Shown here one piece after another: positions 24,814-33,969 of a stretch of 64,000 bases of DNA. A program made the translations under genes and the position numbers. Below the pieces are notes generated by a model. The model was given only the letters and a program-made list of their open reading frames with translations. It searched no databases and was not told the origin of the DNA. Each line of letters opens with the position of its first letter. Position 1 is the stretch's first letter. Origin of the DNA: Ferrimonas balearica DSM 9799 (GTDB lineage Bacteria; Pseudomonadota; Gammaproteobacteria; Enterobacterales; Shewanellaceae); the NCBI RefSeq assembly GCF_000148645.1, contig NC_014541.1, positions 4,177,139-4,241,138 of the forward strand. Direction: 5' to 3'.

Positions 24814-25563
24814 TTAACCGCAGACCGGACAACCCGGTCGCTTGGGCAGGCCCATTTCGCGGAACTCCATGGTCATGGCGTCGATCATCAGGATGCGGCC
24901 CGACAGGGTGCGCCCCATACCGGAGATCTGCTTCACCGCTTCGGTCGCCTGCAGACAGCCCACCATGCCCACCACCGGGGCCAGGATGCCACTCTCCACA
25001 CAAGACAACTGTTGCTCGCCGAACAGGCTGGCAAAGCACTGATAGCAGGGCTTGTCCTCACCATAATCAAAGACGGTGACCAGCCCCTCCATGCGGATGG
25101 CAGCAGCGGAGATCAGCGGCACCTTCGCCTCGAAGCAGAACCGGTTCAGTTGTTCGCGGGTCATCAGGTTGTCGGTGCAATCCAGCACAATGCTGTGCTC
25201 GGCCACGGCGGCCGCCAGCTCCGGCTCATCCAGCAGACGGTCCACCACGTTGATGGTGACGTGGGGGTTCAGGCCGGACAACTCTTCGGCGGCGGAGCGC
25301 GCCTTATTGATGCCGATGCGGCTGTCCCGGTGCAGCACCTGCCGCTGCAGGTTGGACAGCTCAACATGGTCAAAGTCCACCAGGGTGATCTCACCGATGC
25401 CGGCGGTCACCAGATACTGAGCAGCGGCACAGCCCAGGCCCCCCGCCCCCAGCACCAGCGCTTTGGCCTGTTTCAACGCTTCCTGGCCATCCATGTCGAA
25501 CGCCCGGATCACGATCTGGCGGTTGTAACGCAGCAGCTCCTGATCGGAGAGGATCTCGTCCAT
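24814..25563 (-). CDS. moeB: Molybdopterin-synthase adenylyltransferase MoeB
   Basis: This 249-residue E1-like enzyme adenylates the C-terminus of MoaD. It shows the nucleotide loop GAGGLGCAAAQYL, LVDFDHVELSNLQRQ, DCTDN and two zinc CxxC pairs (CYQC and CPVC at the C-terminus). The start overlaps the moeA stop by one base. Length matches E. coli MoeB. Confidence 0.97.
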   Translation of the reverse strand: MDEILSDQELLRYNRQIVIRAFDMDGQEALKQAKALVLGAGGLGCAAAQYLVTAGIGEITLVDFDHVELSNLQRQVLHRDSRIGINKARSAAEELSGLNPHVTINVVDRLLDEPELAAAVAEHSIVLDCTDNLMTREQLNRFCFEAKVPLISAAAIRMEGLVTVFDYGEDKPCYQCFASLFGEQQLSCVESGILAPVVGMVGCLQATEAVKQISGMGRTLSGRILMIDAMTMEFREMGLPKRPGCPVCG

Positions 25564-26810
25564 TACAAGCCTCCCAGCACCGCGTTAAAGGGCTCAACCG
25601 TGACCCGGCTGCCTGCGGCGGTGTCGCCCTGCTCGCGCGGCAGGATAATAAAGCAGTTGGCCCGGCTCATGGAGGTGGTCATGTCGGACCCCTGAGCGCC
25701 GGTGGAGGTGACGATCAGAGTGCCGTCTTCGGCGCGGGACAGAATGCCGCGTTGGTACTCCTGGCGGCCCGGCGCTTTGCGCAGGTCATCCTGCAGCACC
25801 GCGTCGAGGGTCAGAGCCGGACGGAAGGGCTCACCGGCCAGGTGGGCCAGCAGCGGCTGCACCAGCTGGTAGCAGGTCACCATGGAAGAGACCGGGTTCC
25901 CCGGCAGGCCGCAGAACCAGGCGTTGGGCAGACGGCCAAAGGCAAAGGGTTTGCCCGGCTTGATGGCCAGCTTCCAGAAGCTGATCTGGCCCATCTCGTC
26001 CAGCACTACCTTGATAAAGTCCGCTTCACCCACCGAAACGCCGCCGGAGGTGATCACCACATCCGCTTCCGCATCGGCGCGGCGGAACGCCGCACGCACC
26101 TGCTCAAGGTCATCGGGGATCACGCCCAGATCTCGCACCTCGCACCCCATGGCGGTCAGCATGCTGCGCAGAGCGTGGCGGTTGGAGTCATAGATTTCCC
26201 CCACCGCCAGCTCAGTGCCCGGGGCTTTCAGTTCATCACCGGTGGAGAACAGCGCCACCACCAGCTTGGGCCGCACCGGTACCTCAGCCACACCAACGGT
26301 GGCCAGCACACCCACTTCGGCGGCACTGATGCGGGTGCCCGCTCTCAACACGACAGTGCCGGCACGCAGTTCACTGCCGCGACTGCGGACAAAGTGGCCC
26401 GCACGGACGGACTCGGTAAATCGGACCCGGTCTTCGCCTTCGGCTTCCACCACTTCCTGCATCACGATGCTGTCCAGACCGGCGGGCAGGGCTGCACCGG
26501 TCATAATGCGCACGCACTGGCCCGGGCCCACTTCCCCCTCAAACGGCACCCCGGCAAACGCCTTGCCTGCCACGGTCAGCACCGCGCCCTCTGCCACGTC
26601 GGCAGCGCGAACGGCGTACCCGTCCATGGCAGAGTTGTCGAAGGGCGGCAGGTCGATGGCGGCGGCAATGTCCCTGGCCAGTACCCGACCCGGGCACTGT
26701 TCCAGCGACACCCACTGCTCCGTGTCCAGCGGCGCAACCTGTTCGCGCATCCGCGCAAGGGCATCAGCGGGCAGCATCAGCCCGGGTTGGCTACAGCAAT
26801 CGTGACTCAT
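25563..26810 (-). CDS. moeA: Molybdopterin molybdenumtransferase MoeA
   Basis: This 415-residue enzyme inserts molybdenum into adenylated molybdopterin. Conserved blocks: DNSAMDGYAV, RIMTGAALPAGLD, SRGSELRAG, GDELKAPG, TSGGVSVGEADF, KPGKPFAFG, GLPGNPVSS. It forms a two-gene operon with moeB, split from moaABCDE by about 8 kb. Confidence 0.97.
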   Translation of the reverse strand: MSHDCCSQPGLMLPADALARMREQVAPLDTEQWVSLEQCPGRVLARDIAAAIDLPPFDNSAMDGYAVRAADVAEGAVLTVAGKAFAGVPFEGEVGPGQCVRIMTGAALPAGLDSIVMQEVVEAEGEDRVRFTESVRAGHFVRSRGSELRAGTVVLRAGTRISAAEVGVLATVGVAEVPVRPKLVVALFSTGDELKAPGTELAVGEIYDSNRHALRSMLTAMGCEVRDLGVIPDDLEQVRAAFRRADAEADVVITSGGVSVGEADFIKVVLDEMGQISFWKLAIKPGKPFAFGRLPNAWFCGLPGNPVSSMVTCYQLVQPLLAHLAGEPFRPALTLDAVLQDDLRKAPGRQEYQRGILSRAEDGTLIVTSTGAQGSDMTTSMSRANCFIILPREQGDTAAGSRVTVEPFNAVLGGL

Positions 26811-26891
26811 CGGCTTGTCTCAAATTCCTGGGGTTTAACCGACATTATGCCACCGCCAGCACAATGTGCTGCCACATCGATCAACAAAGCC

Positions 26892-26919
26892 TTGCATTGG
26901 CGCCCGCGCTGCCTATAAT
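26892..26919 (+). promoter_or_regulatory. Sigma-70 promoter of the yhhQ operon
   Basis: TTGCAT at 26892-26897 and TATAAT at 26914-26919 are 16 bp apart. The leader holds a GCTGG/CCAGC hairpin at 26931-26946. I see no preQ1 riboswitch signature. Confidence 0.65.
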
Positions 26920-26999
26920 TTCGCCCCTCGCTGGCCCCTGCCAGCAACCGAAACCGTAGTCCGGGTTCCCTCACCCCGTTAACCAAAAAGGTGACATTG

Positions 27000-27662
27000 A
27001 TGCTTTCCTTGAGTGACGCGCAGATGAAGCGCGCCCTGGCCGTTCTGGTCAGTTTTCACATTCTGATTATCGCCTCCAGCAACTTCCTGGTGCAGCTGCC
27101 ATTCCAACTGTTTGGCTACCACACCACCTGGGGCGCATTCTCATTCCCCTTCGTCTATCTGGCCACCGACCTGACGGTACGGATCTTTGGTGCCAGCGCC
27201 GCCCGTCGCATCATTTTCGGTGCCATGTTCCCGGCCCTGGTGATCTCTTATCTGGTTTCCGTGGTGTGGCATAACGGCGAGTTTGTCGGCCTGTCCGGCC
27301 TTAGTGAATTCAACACCTTTGTCGGCCGTATCGCCCTGGCCAGTTTTGCGGCCTACCTGTTTGGCCAGCTGATGGACATCAAGGTCTTTGCCAAGCTGCG
27401 TAAACAGGCGGCCTGGTTCGTGGCGCCGGCCGCCTCCACCGTGATCGGCAACTTTGTCGATACCGCGGTGTTCTTCTCCGTGGCGTTTTACGCCAGTGCC
27501 GATCCCTTTATGGCAGAACACTGGGTGGAAATTGCGACCGTCGACTACTTCTTTAAGCTCGCCATCAGTTTGTTGCTGTTTTTGCCGGCTTACGGGGTGC
27601 TTTTGCGCCTGTTGACCGATAGGATTCTGCGCCAGAACCCACAACAACATCCTCTGGCCTGA
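27000..27662 (+). CDS. yhhQ: Queuosine precursor transporter YhhQ
   Basis: This 220-residue inner-membrane protein has six predicted helices. Family marks: FHILIIASSNFLVQLPFQLFGYHTTWGAF (read in parts) near helix 1 and PFVYLATDLTVRIFG in helix 2. It takes up preQ0/preQ1 for queuosine tRNA modification. The ATG at 27000 has AAAAGG at a proper distance; a GTG at 26991 is in frame but overlaps that site. Confidence 0.93.
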   Translation: MLSLSDAQMKRALAVLVSFHILIIASSNFLVQLPFQLFGYHTTWGAFSFPFVYLATDLTVRIFGASAARRIIFGAMFPALVISYLVSVVWHNGEFVGLSGLSEFNTFVGRIALASFAAYLFGQLMDIKVFAKLRKQAAWFVAPAASTVIGNFVDTAVFFSVAFYASADPFMAEHWVEIATVDYFFKLAISLLLFLPAYGVLLRLLTDRILRQNPQQHPLA

Positions 27663-28315
27663 TGAGCACTGCGCAACACTTCTCTTCCGACTGGCAGCAA
27701 CGCTGCCGCCAATGGGCCGCCGCCGCAGGCAGCGACGGTGCCCATGACCTGACTCACATCGAACGGGTGGTGGCCACCGCCACCCGCTTGGGCCAGCACG
27801 CCAACGCCAACCTCGATATCATCCTGCCCGCGGCCTGGCTTCATGACGTGGTGCTGGTGGACAAGCGCGACCCGCGCCGCAGCCAGGCCTCCCAGCTGAG
27901 TGCTGATAAGGCGGTGGCCCTGCTGGCCGAGGCCGGGTACCCGACCCAGCTGCTGGACGCCATCCACCATGCCATCGCATCCCACAGTTGGTCGGCCGGC
28001 ATCGAGCCCACCAGCCTGGAAGCCCAGATTGTGCAAGACGCCGACCGGCTGGATGCGCTGGGCGCCATCGGCCTGTCCCGCTGCCTGATGCTGGGGGGGC
28101 AGTGGAACCGCGAGCTGTACAACGCGGACGATCCGCTGGGCCAACAGCGCGACTGGGACGACAACCAGTACAACCTGGACCACCTGTTTATTAAACTGCA
28201 GCACCTGCCCGGTCAGCTTCGGACGGAAGCCGGTCGCATCGAGGGCCAGCGCCGCTGGGCCTGGATGCAGGGTTATCTCGACCAACTGGCCATCGAACTC
28301 GGACTCAAGCCATGA
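27662..28315 (+). CDS. HD-domain phosphohydrolase (YedJ-like)
   Basis: This 217-residue soluble protein has HD motif HDLTHIERVV, AAWLHDVVL, HHAIASHSW and a final Asp in VQDADRLDALGAIG, all metal ligands of the HD superfamily. It overlaps the yhhQ stop (TGATG) and the next gene by 4 bases, so the three are co-translated. The substrate is unknown. Confidence 0.88.
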   Translation: MSTAQHFSSDWQQRCRQWAAAAGSDGAHDLTHIERVVATATRLGQHANANLDIILPAAWLHDVVLVDKRDPRRSQASQLSADKAVALLAEAGYPTQLLDAIHHAIASHSWSAGIEPTSLEAQIVQDADRLDALGAIGLSRCLMLGGQWNRELYNADDPLGQQRDWDDNQYNLDHLFIKLQHLPGQLRTEAGRIEGQRRWAWMQGYLDQLAIELGLKP

Positions 28316-28758
28316 TTCAGCAAACCATTCGCCCAGGCACCATCGAAGAGGTGGTGGCCATCAGTCAACAGATCCCGGAATTCAACGCTCCCTACGGCCG
28401 CGATGAGTACCAGCGCCGACTGGCCGATACCACTCACCTGATCCAGGTGGCAGAGGTGCAGGGCGAGCTGGCGGGTTTCAAGGTGGGCTACCAGCTGGAC
28501 GATGGCGTGTTCTACTCCTGGATGGGCGGCATTGTGCCGGATTTCCGGGCATTGGGACTGGCCAGCCAGATGCTGGCGCAGCAGGAGCAGTGGGCCACTG
28601 AGCAGGGTTACCACAGCCTGAAAGTGAAAAGCCGCAACCGCTACGCCACCATGGTGGCGATGTTGCTGCGTCACGGATATCAGATAGAAGCCTTTGAAGA
28701 TAAAGGGGAAACGGTGGCAGACCACCGCATCCACCTGCACAAAGAACTGAAAAAATAA
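28312..28758 (+). CDS. GNAT-family N-acetyltransferase
   Basis: This 148-residue protein has the acetyl-CoA loop region VPDFRALGLASQML (a V-x-x-x-x-R-x-x-G-x-A form of the GNAT motif A) and KVKSRNRYATMVAMLLRHGY. It is last in the yhhQ-HD operon. The acceptor is unknown. Confidence 0.85.
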   Translation: MIQQTIRPGTIEEVVAISQQIPEFNAPYGRDEYQRRLADTTHLIQVAEVQGELAGFKVGYQLDDGVFYSWMGGIVPDFRALGLASQMLAQQEQWATEQGYHSLKVKSRNRYATMVAMLLRHGYQIEAFEDKGETVADHRIHLHKELKK

Positions 28759-28768
28759 GGATCCGAGC

Positions 28769-28803
28769 TTGCAAGAGTAAATGATATTGATTATCGTTTA
28801 CTT
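28769..28803 (+). promoter_or_regulatory. Fur box over the promoter of the RyhB-type RNA
   Basis: A near-perfect dyad at 28777-28801 (arms GTAAATGATA and TATCGTTTAC around TTGAT) matches the Fur consensus. It covers the spacer and -10 of a promoter: TTGCAA at 28769-28774, 17 bp, TATCGT at 28792-28797. Iron-loaded Fur would block transcription from about 28804. Confidence 0.82.
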
Positions 28804-28894
28804 GCGTTCCAATCCGGTGAGCCGCTCACACTCACCACCAACGCACATTGCTCACACATTGGCAGGCCAGCGCTCACACTGGCCTGTTTTTTTT
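28804..28894 (+). ncRNA. ryhB: RyhB-type iron-stress small RNA
   Basis: The transcript of about 91 nt starts with GCG and holds the RyhB core ACATTGCTCACA at 28845-28856, the conserved stretch that pairs with target mRNAs. It ends in a rho-independent terminator (AGGCCAG / CTGGCCT, 28864-28885, then eight T). Length, core and Fur-controlled promoter all match E. coli RyhB (90 nt), which with Hfq represses iron-using proteins when iron is scarce. It is convergent with elbB and shares its 3' region. Confidence 0.85.
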
Positions 28895-28898
28895 GCGT

Positions 28899-29558
28899 TC
28901 AGCGCTGGCACATCGCCACAACCTGCTGCACCAGCTTATCGATGCCCTCAGCCGCCTCAGCAACATTGCCCGCCAACATATAAGCCGGTGACGACACCAC
29001 CTGATGCACCTCATCCACTACGATGTCGGTCACCAGGCAGTCCTGGTGGGCGCCGCCCATCTGGGTGAACGCCTCAGCAGTGCCGGCGTCGGTGCCGATG
29101 GTGCCCTTTACCCCTTCACCATAAAGCTTCGGCAGCATGATCGGCGCGATGCAGAGAAAGCCACTGGGCTTGCCGGCGGCGGTAAAGGCCCGACAGGCCG
29201 CCATCACGTCCTCTTCCACCTCGCAGCCGGCACCGGCCACGGCAAAATCACACAGGTTTTTGGCGGCACCAAAACCGCCGGGCAGGATCACCGCGGCAAA
29301 GTCATCCACCACCAGTGCAGACAGTGGCTGGATCTCGCCTCGGGCGATGCGGGCCGATTCGACCAGGATATTGCGCTGTTCACCCTCGGCCACCTCGCCA
29401 GTGAGGTGGTTCACCACATGGCGCTGGTCGCGGTCCGGAGCAAAACACTGATAAGCCACACCCGCACGGGACAATGACAACAGGGTAAGGACCGATTCAT
29501 GGATCTCGCTGCCGTCAAAAACGCCGCAACCACTCAAAATCACTGCGATGGGTTTCAT
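28899..29558 (-). CDS. elbB: Isoprenoid biosynthesis glyoxalase ElbB
   Basis: This 219-residue DJ-1/PfpI-fold protein has MKPIAVILSGCGVFDGSEIHE (read in parts), VILPGGFGAAKNLCDFA, and a nucleophile elbow with Cys in GFLCIAPIML. E. coli ElbB shows glyoxalase activity. The start is the ATG at 29558 with AGGAG upstream. It lies divergent from polA across the GATC/DnaA-box region. Confidence 0.93.
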   Translation of the reverse strand: MKPIAVILSGCGVFDGSEIHESVLTLLSLSRAGVAYQCFAPDRDQRHVVNHLTGEVAEGEQRNILVESARIARGEIQPLSALVVDDFAAVILPGGFGAAKNLCDFAVAGAGCEVEEDVMAACRAFTAAGKPSGFLCIAPIMLPKLYGEGVKGTIGTDAGTAEAFTQMGGAHQDCLVTDIVVDEVHQVVSSPAYMLAGNVAEAAEGIDKLVQQVVAMCQR

Positions 29559-29579
29559 GCCAAGACTCCTCTTTATTCC

Positions 29580-29981
29580 TTTAGTAGATTCAAACATATG
29601 TTCTATATGACTAAGGGTTTTAACAAATTTTTTACCGCGGGGTGGACCTGGTTAAATAGTATGCTAAGTTATCCTTCGACTTCAGGAAGGAACCTGTCGT
29701 TGTTCCCCCCTTCCCTGCCGATATCAGTCCAGTGCCAATGTCAATATCCACATTGCAGTGATCGGTCAGATCGCATTTTGAAGTCAAGCGATGATCCCTT
29801 GGATCCCGCATGGAAACTGGGTTTGCAGGAAAAACAGAGATCCCGATCACGGATCCCGATCCTTTTGTCCACAACCACTGTTCACAAAGTTATCCACAGC
29901 TTGAGCGCTGCGCTTTGCCATGCCTGACTCACTGGCAAATCGCCCCAGTAACATGGCATCCTAGCTGCCTTATATCCACAG
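29580..29981. other. oriC-like region: GATC cluster and DnaA boxes upstream of polA
   Basis: Eight GATC sites fall in 102 bp (29760-29861), several inside repeats of GATCCCG. One perfect DnaA box TTATCCACA lies at 29890-29898. Single-mismatch boxes lie at 29744-29752, 29865-29873 and 29972-29980. An AT-rich stretch lies at about 29580-29660. There is no ORF with a ribosome site. E. coli polA is known to be DnaA-stimulated, so this may be a polA control region, a DnaA-titrating or SeqA locus, or an origin. The usual origin neighbours (mnmG, mioC, dnaA) are not in view. Confidence 0.55.
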
Positions 29982-29996
29982 ATGAAACTGGCTTCT

Positions 29997-32750
29997 ATGT
30001 CCCACTCAGCTCAAGCCCCACTGATCCTGGTTGATGGATCGTCCTACCTGTATCGCGCCTACCATGCGCCACCGCACCTGACCAACTCCCGTGGCGAACC
30101 CACCGGTGCGGTCTATGGTGTGGTCAACATGCTGCGCAGCCTGCTGAAGCAGTATGGGCCAAGCCATATGGCAGTGGTGTTTGACGCCAAAGGCAAGACC
30201 TTCCGGGACGAGATCTATGCCGAATACAAAGCCCACCGCCCGCCGATGCCGGACGATCTGCGCTGCCAGATCGAACCACTGCACGCCATCATTCGTGCCC
30301 TGGGCCTGCCGCTGATCTGCATCAGCGGTGTGGAAGCCGATGATGTGATCGGCACTCTGGCGCAACAAGCTGAGGCGGAAGGCCATGATGTGCTGATCAG
30401 CACCGGCGATAAAGATATGGCCCAGCTGGTCACCGATAAGATCACCCTGATCAACACCATGACCGATACCGTTATGGACGTTGAGGGCGTACACAACAAG
30501 TTTGGTGTGGGCCCGGAGCTGATCATCGATCTGCTGGCGATGATGGGGGATAAGGTCGACAACATTCCCGGCCTGCCGGGTGTCGGTGAGAAAACCGCGC
30601 TGGCCATGCTGCAGGGGATCGGCAGCCTGGAAGCGATCTACCAGGATGTCGACGCCGTGGCCGCTCTGGGCTTCCGTGGCGCCAAAACCATGCCGAAGAA
30701 GCTGGCCGAACACAAAGAGGCGGCCTTCCTCTCTTACACCCTGGCCACCATCAAGACCGATGTGGAGCTGGATCAGAAACCCTCGGAACTTCTGATTGGT
30801 GAGGCCGACCGTGACGCGTTGGCCAAGTTGTATGGCGATCTCGAGTTCCGTCGCTGGCTCAACGAAGTGCTGGATGGCGGCGCCATCCTGCCCGCCGGCA
30901 ATGGCGATAATGGCGCCAGCGCCAAAGCCCCGGCCCAGAATGGTACGGAGCACGAGCTGATCCTGACCGAATCTCAGTTAGATACCTGGATCGAGAAGCT
31001 GAGCCAGGCCGAACTGTTTGCCATCGACACCGAAACCACCAGCATCGATTACATGGCCGCCGAACTGGTGGGCCTCTCCTTTGCCGTGGAAGCCGGAAAA
31101 GGCGCCTACCTGCCGGTCGCACACGATTACGAAGGGGCACCGGTTCAGCTGGACCGCGACACGGTCCTGGCCAAACTCAAACCGCTGCTGGAAGACACTG
31201 CGCCGCGCAAAGTGGGCCAGAACCTCAAGTACGATATGTCTGTGCTGGCCAAGTACGGCATCGCCCTGAACGGCATCGCCTTTGACACCATGCTGGAGTC
31301 CTACTGCTTTAACTCCACCGCCGGCCGCCACAATATGGATGATATGGCGCTCAAGTATCTGGGCCATAAAACCATCCACTTTGAGGACATTGCCGGTAAG
31401 GGCGCCAAGCAGAAGACCTTTAACCAGATCCCGCTGGAGGAGGCCGCTCCCTACGCGGCGGAAGACGCGGACATCACCCTGCGTCTGCACCAGCACCTGT
31501 GGCCACGCCTGCAGGAGCTGGCGGGACCGACCCGGGTATTTGAACAGCTGGAGCGCCCGCTGGTGCCGATCATGTCCGCCATGGAGCGTCACGGCGTACT
31601 GATCGACACCGATCAGCTGCACCAGCAAAGCAGCGAGATCGCCACCACCCTCGACAGCCTGGAACAACAGGCCCACGAGATCGCCGGCGAGGTGTTTAAC
31701 CTGGGTTCCACCAAGCAGCTGCAAGCGATCTTCTTCGACAAGCTGGGCTACCCGGTCCTGAAGAAAACCCCTAAAGGGGCGCCCTCCACCGCCGAAGAGG
31801 TGCTGCAGGAGCTGGCACTGGATTACCCGCTGCCCAAGATCATCCTTGAGCACCGCAGCCTGGCCAAGCTGAAGAACACCTACACCGACAAGCTGCCGCA
31901 ACTGGTTAAGCCGTCCGGTCGGGTGCACACCAGCTACCACCAGGCGGTGACCGCCACCGGTCGTCTCTCCAGCTCCGATCCGAACCTGCAGAACATCCCG
32001 ATCCGTACCGCCGAGGGACGTCGCATTCGACAGGCTTTTATCGCGCCTGAAGGCTATAAGCTGCTGGCGATCGACTACTCCCAGATCGAACTGCGGATCA
32101 TGGCGCACCTGTCGCAGGACAAGGGTCTGCTGGAGGCCTTTGCCGCCGGCAAGGACATTCACAAAGCCACCGCCGCCGAAGTGTTTGGCGTGGATTTTGA
32201 CAGCGTGACCACTGAGCAGCGTCGCCGCGCCAAGGCGGTCAACTTTGGCCTGATCTATGGCATGTCGGCGTTTGGCCTGGCCAAGCAGCTGGATATCGGC
32301 CGTGCCGAGGCACAGGAGTACATCGACCGTTACTTCCACCGCTACCCGGGCGTACTGGAGTATATGGATCGCACCCGTGCCCAGGCCCACGATAAAGAGT
32401 ATGTGGAAACCCTGATGGGCCGTCGCCTGCACCTGCCGGAGATCAACGCCCGCAACAAGATGCGCCAGCAGGCGGCAGAACGTACCGCCATTAACGCGCC
32501 GATGCAGGGCACCGCCGCCGACATCATCAAGAAGGCGATGCTGCTGGTGGCCGACTACCTCAGCCAGCAGGCGGAGGACGAAATCCACCTGATCATGCAG
32601 GTGCACGATGAACTGGTGTTTGAAGTGCGTGAAGGCGTGGCGGAACAGCACAAAGACGCCCTCTGTGAGCTCATGAGCCAGGCTGCCGAACTCGACGTGC
32701 CGCTGCTGGCAGAGGGGGGGCTGGGAGACAACTGGGATCAGGCCCACTGA
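29997..32750 (+). CDS. polA: DNA polymerase I
   Basis: This 917-residue enzyme repairs DNA and removes RNA primers. Order: 5'-3' nuclease (about 1-300; [35 protein letters not shown]), active 3'-5' proofreading domain (about 315-510; AIDTETTS keeps the Asp and Glu), and polymerase ([51 protein letters not shown]). The start at 29997 gives [14 protein letters not shown], the same lead length as E. coli. An in-frame ATG at 29982 adds five residues. Confidence 0.98.
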   Translation: MSHSAQAPLILVDGSSYLYRAYHAPPHLTNSRGEPTGAVYGVVNMLRSLLKQYGPSHMAVVFDAKGKTFRDEIYAEYKAHRPPMPDDLRCQIEPLHAIIRALGLPLICISGVEADDVIGTLAQQAEAEGHDVLISTGDKDMAQLVTDKITLINTMTDTVMDVEGVHNKFGVGPELIIDLLAMMGDKVDNIPGLPGVGEKTALAMLQGIGSLEAIYQDVDAVAALGFRGAKTMPKKLAEHKEAAFLSYTLATIKTDVELDQKPSELLIGEADRDALAKLYGDLEFRRWLNEVLDGGAILPAGNGDNGASAKAPAQNGTEHELILTESQLDTWIEKLSQAELFAIDTETTSIDYMAAELVGLSFAVEAGKGAYLPVAHDYEGAPVQLDRDTVLAKLKPLLEDTAPRKVGQNLKYDMSVLAKYGIALNGIAFDTMLESYCFNSTAGRHNMDDMALKYLGHKTIHFEDIAGKGAKQKTFNQIPLEEAAPYAAEDADITLRLHQHLWPRLQELAGPTRVFEQLERPLVPIMSAMERHGVLIDTDQLHQQSSEIATTLDSLEQQAHEIAGEVFNLGSTKQLQAIFFDKLGYPVLKKTPKGAPSTAEEVLQELALDYPLPKIILEHRSLAKLKNTYTDKLPQLVKPSGRVHTSYHQAVTATGRLSSSDPNLQNIPIRTAEGRRIRQAFIAPEGYKLLAIDYSQIELRIMAHLSQDKGLLEAFAAGKDIHKATAAEVFGVDFDSVTTEQRRRAKAVNFGLIYGMSAFGLAKQLDIGRAEAQEYIDRYFHRYPGVLEYMDRTRAQAHDKEYVETLMGRRLHLPEINARNKMRQQAAERTAINAPMQGTAADIIKKAMLLVADYLSQQAEDEIHLIMQVHDELVFEVREGVAEQHKDALCELMSQAAELDVPLLAEGGLGDNWDQAH

Positions 32751-32764
32751 TCGAGTGAACCACT

Positions 32765-32790
32765 GCGGACGCACAACCCCGTGCGTCCGC
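32765..32790 (+). terminator. Hairpin after polA
   Basis: GCGGACGCAC and GTGCGTCCGC pair perfectly around AACCCC, 15 bp after the polA stop. No T run follows, so it is a weak or factor-assisted terminator. Confidence 0.55.
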
Positions 32791-32805
32791 GTGAATTTCA
32801 TCACA
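32790..32805 (+). promoter_or_regulatory. CRP-binding site upstream of spf
   Basis: GTGA-N6-TCAC matches the CRP core exactly. Its centre is about 70 bp before the spf start. cAMP-CRP controls spf in E. coli (repression), which fits glucose-linked regulation here. Confidence 0.75.
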
Positions 32806-32833
32806 AAAAATCGAATTCACCAGCGGCAGGGCT

Positions 32834-32861
32834 TTGACCTTGCCGCCGCTTTGGGTATCCT
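32834..32861 (+). promoter_or_regulatory. spf promoter
   Basis: TTGACC (32834-32839), 16 bp, TATCCT (32856-32861); the RNA begins 7 bases later at 32868. Confidence 0.82.
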
Positions 32862-32867
32862 GTCTCG

Positions 32868-32975
32868 GTAGGGTACAGAGGTAAGATGTTCTATCTTTCA
32901 GACCTATTTATGATCGCCTTTTATGGTGATCGCCAAAATTTGGCACCCCGGCGACACTGTCGTCGGGGTTTTTTT
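32868..32975 (+). ncRNA. spf: Spot 42 RNA
   Basis: The first 38 nt, beginning GTAGGGTACAGAGG, are identical to E. coli Spot 42 as I recall it. The RNA ends in a CCCCG...CGGGG hairpin and seven T. Total length (108 nt) matches. Spot 42 is a Hfq-dependent RNA that represses secondary-carbon metabolism genes when glucose is present. The position between polA and engB is conserved. Confidence 0.97.
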
Positions 32976-33128
32976 GTGCCTGAATTTGGGCAAAGGGCCG
33001 CCAAAAAGTTAGAGCAAATACTTTAAATCGGGATTTGGGTAGGTTACATTGTCACCACTAGGCCTTCCCAAGTGACGGTTTAGTCTTGTTATCGTTGAAA
33101 AGCTTCTCCCCATAAAAGCTTTTATTAC
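32976..33128 (+). other. Intergenic segment with possible second small transcript
   Basis: Between the spf terminator and the plus-strand terminator at 33129 there is no ORF. An AAAAGCTT / AAGCTTTT hairpin lies at about 33099-33125. A plus-oriented terminator with no plus-strand gene before it suggests a short RNA or spf read-through control. No clear promoter was found. Confidence 0.3.
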
Positions 33129-33160
33129 GCCGGCGACCACCTTTGGTCACCGGCTTTTTT
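33129..33160 (+). terminator. Plus-strand terminator facing engB 3' end
   Basis: A GCCGG...CCGGC stem with six T following, directly before the convergent engB stop codon. Confidence 0.8.
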
Positions 33161-33161
33161 C

Positions 33162-33800
33162 TTATTCGGGCTGGTCAATCTGGTTGGCCATATCGTCACG
33201 ATGCAGCCACTCGTTCAGCACCTTCAGCGCCGGCTCTCGGCCAGTGCCCTTCAGTGACGAGAACAGTTGCACCACCACTTCGCCTTCCAGCTCCGCCAAC
33301 TCCGCCTTTACATGGCGCAGAGTCTTGTTCTTTTCCGCCTGCTTCAGCTTGTCAGCCTTAGTCAGCAGCACCAGTACCGGCATACCGGCCGCCACACCCC
33401 AGCGGATCATATTGTGGTCCAGATCCTTGAGCGGATGACGCACATCCATCAGCACCACCAGCCCTTTCAGACAGCGACGATGCTCCAGGTATTCAGCCAG
33501 TGCCTGTTGCCACTTGATCTTCATCTCCAGCGGCACTTTGGCAAAACCGTAGCCGGGCAGATCCACCAGGCGCTTGTCCTCCGTTAAAGAGAACACGTTG
33601 ATCAGCTGGGTACGGCCAGGACGCTTACTGGTGTGCGCCAGACCATTGTGATCGGTCAGGGTATTCAGGGCACTGGATTTACCAGCGTTGGAACGGCCTG
33701 CAAAGGCGATCTCCACCCCTTCATCGGGCGGCAGATGATGGATATCCGGGGCGCTGGTAACAAAGCGGGCCAGACGGAAATCGACTTGGAATTCGGTCAC
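33162..33800 (-). CDS. engB: Ribosome biogenesis GTPase EngB (YihA/YsxC)
   Basis: This 212-residue essential GTPase acts in 50S assembly. G1 is [16 protein letters not shown]2 region RPGRTQ, G3 [11 protein letters not shown]4 TKADK, G5 SSLKGTG. The start is the GTG at 33800 (read MTEFQVDF), with GGAG 6 bases before it and alignment to E. coli YihA; the TTG four codons upstream covers the ribosome site. Confidence 0.97.
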   Translation of the reverse strand: MTEFQVDFRLARFVTSAPDIHHLPPDEGVEIAFAGRSNAGKSSALNTLTDHNGLAHTSKRPGRTQLINVFSLTEDKRLVDLPGYGFAKVPLEMKIKWQQALAEYLEHRRCLKGLVVLMDVRHPLKDLDHNMIRWGVAAGMPVLVLLTKADKLKQAEKNKTLRHVKAELAELEGEVVVQLFSSLKGTGREPALKVLNEWLHRDDMANQIDQPE

Positions 33801-33969
33801 GGGGGTCTCCAATCAGGTCAGCAGAGCAGCGGGCCGGGATCACAAAACGACCCCGAGCTTAGACCTGGCTCAGATTTCGTGTAAAATGCCGCTGCGTGCT
33901 CCCCACAGTGTAACAGGGGACCCATGCCGCAGGGAAAGAAACGCCACCGATATAATAAGTTGGAACACC

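Noticed and set aside
26811-26999. preQ1 riboswitch before yhhQ
   Set aside because: Only a short GCTGG/CCAGC hairpin is seen, without the preQ1 pseudoknot bases.
28781-29068. Plus-strand ORF downstream of the GNAT gene
   Set aside because: It overlaps the Fur box, the RyhB-type RNA with its terminator, and the elbB 3' end.
29499-29927. Plus-strand ORF upstream of polA
   Set aside because: It runs through the DnaA-box/GATC region with no ribosome site or domain.
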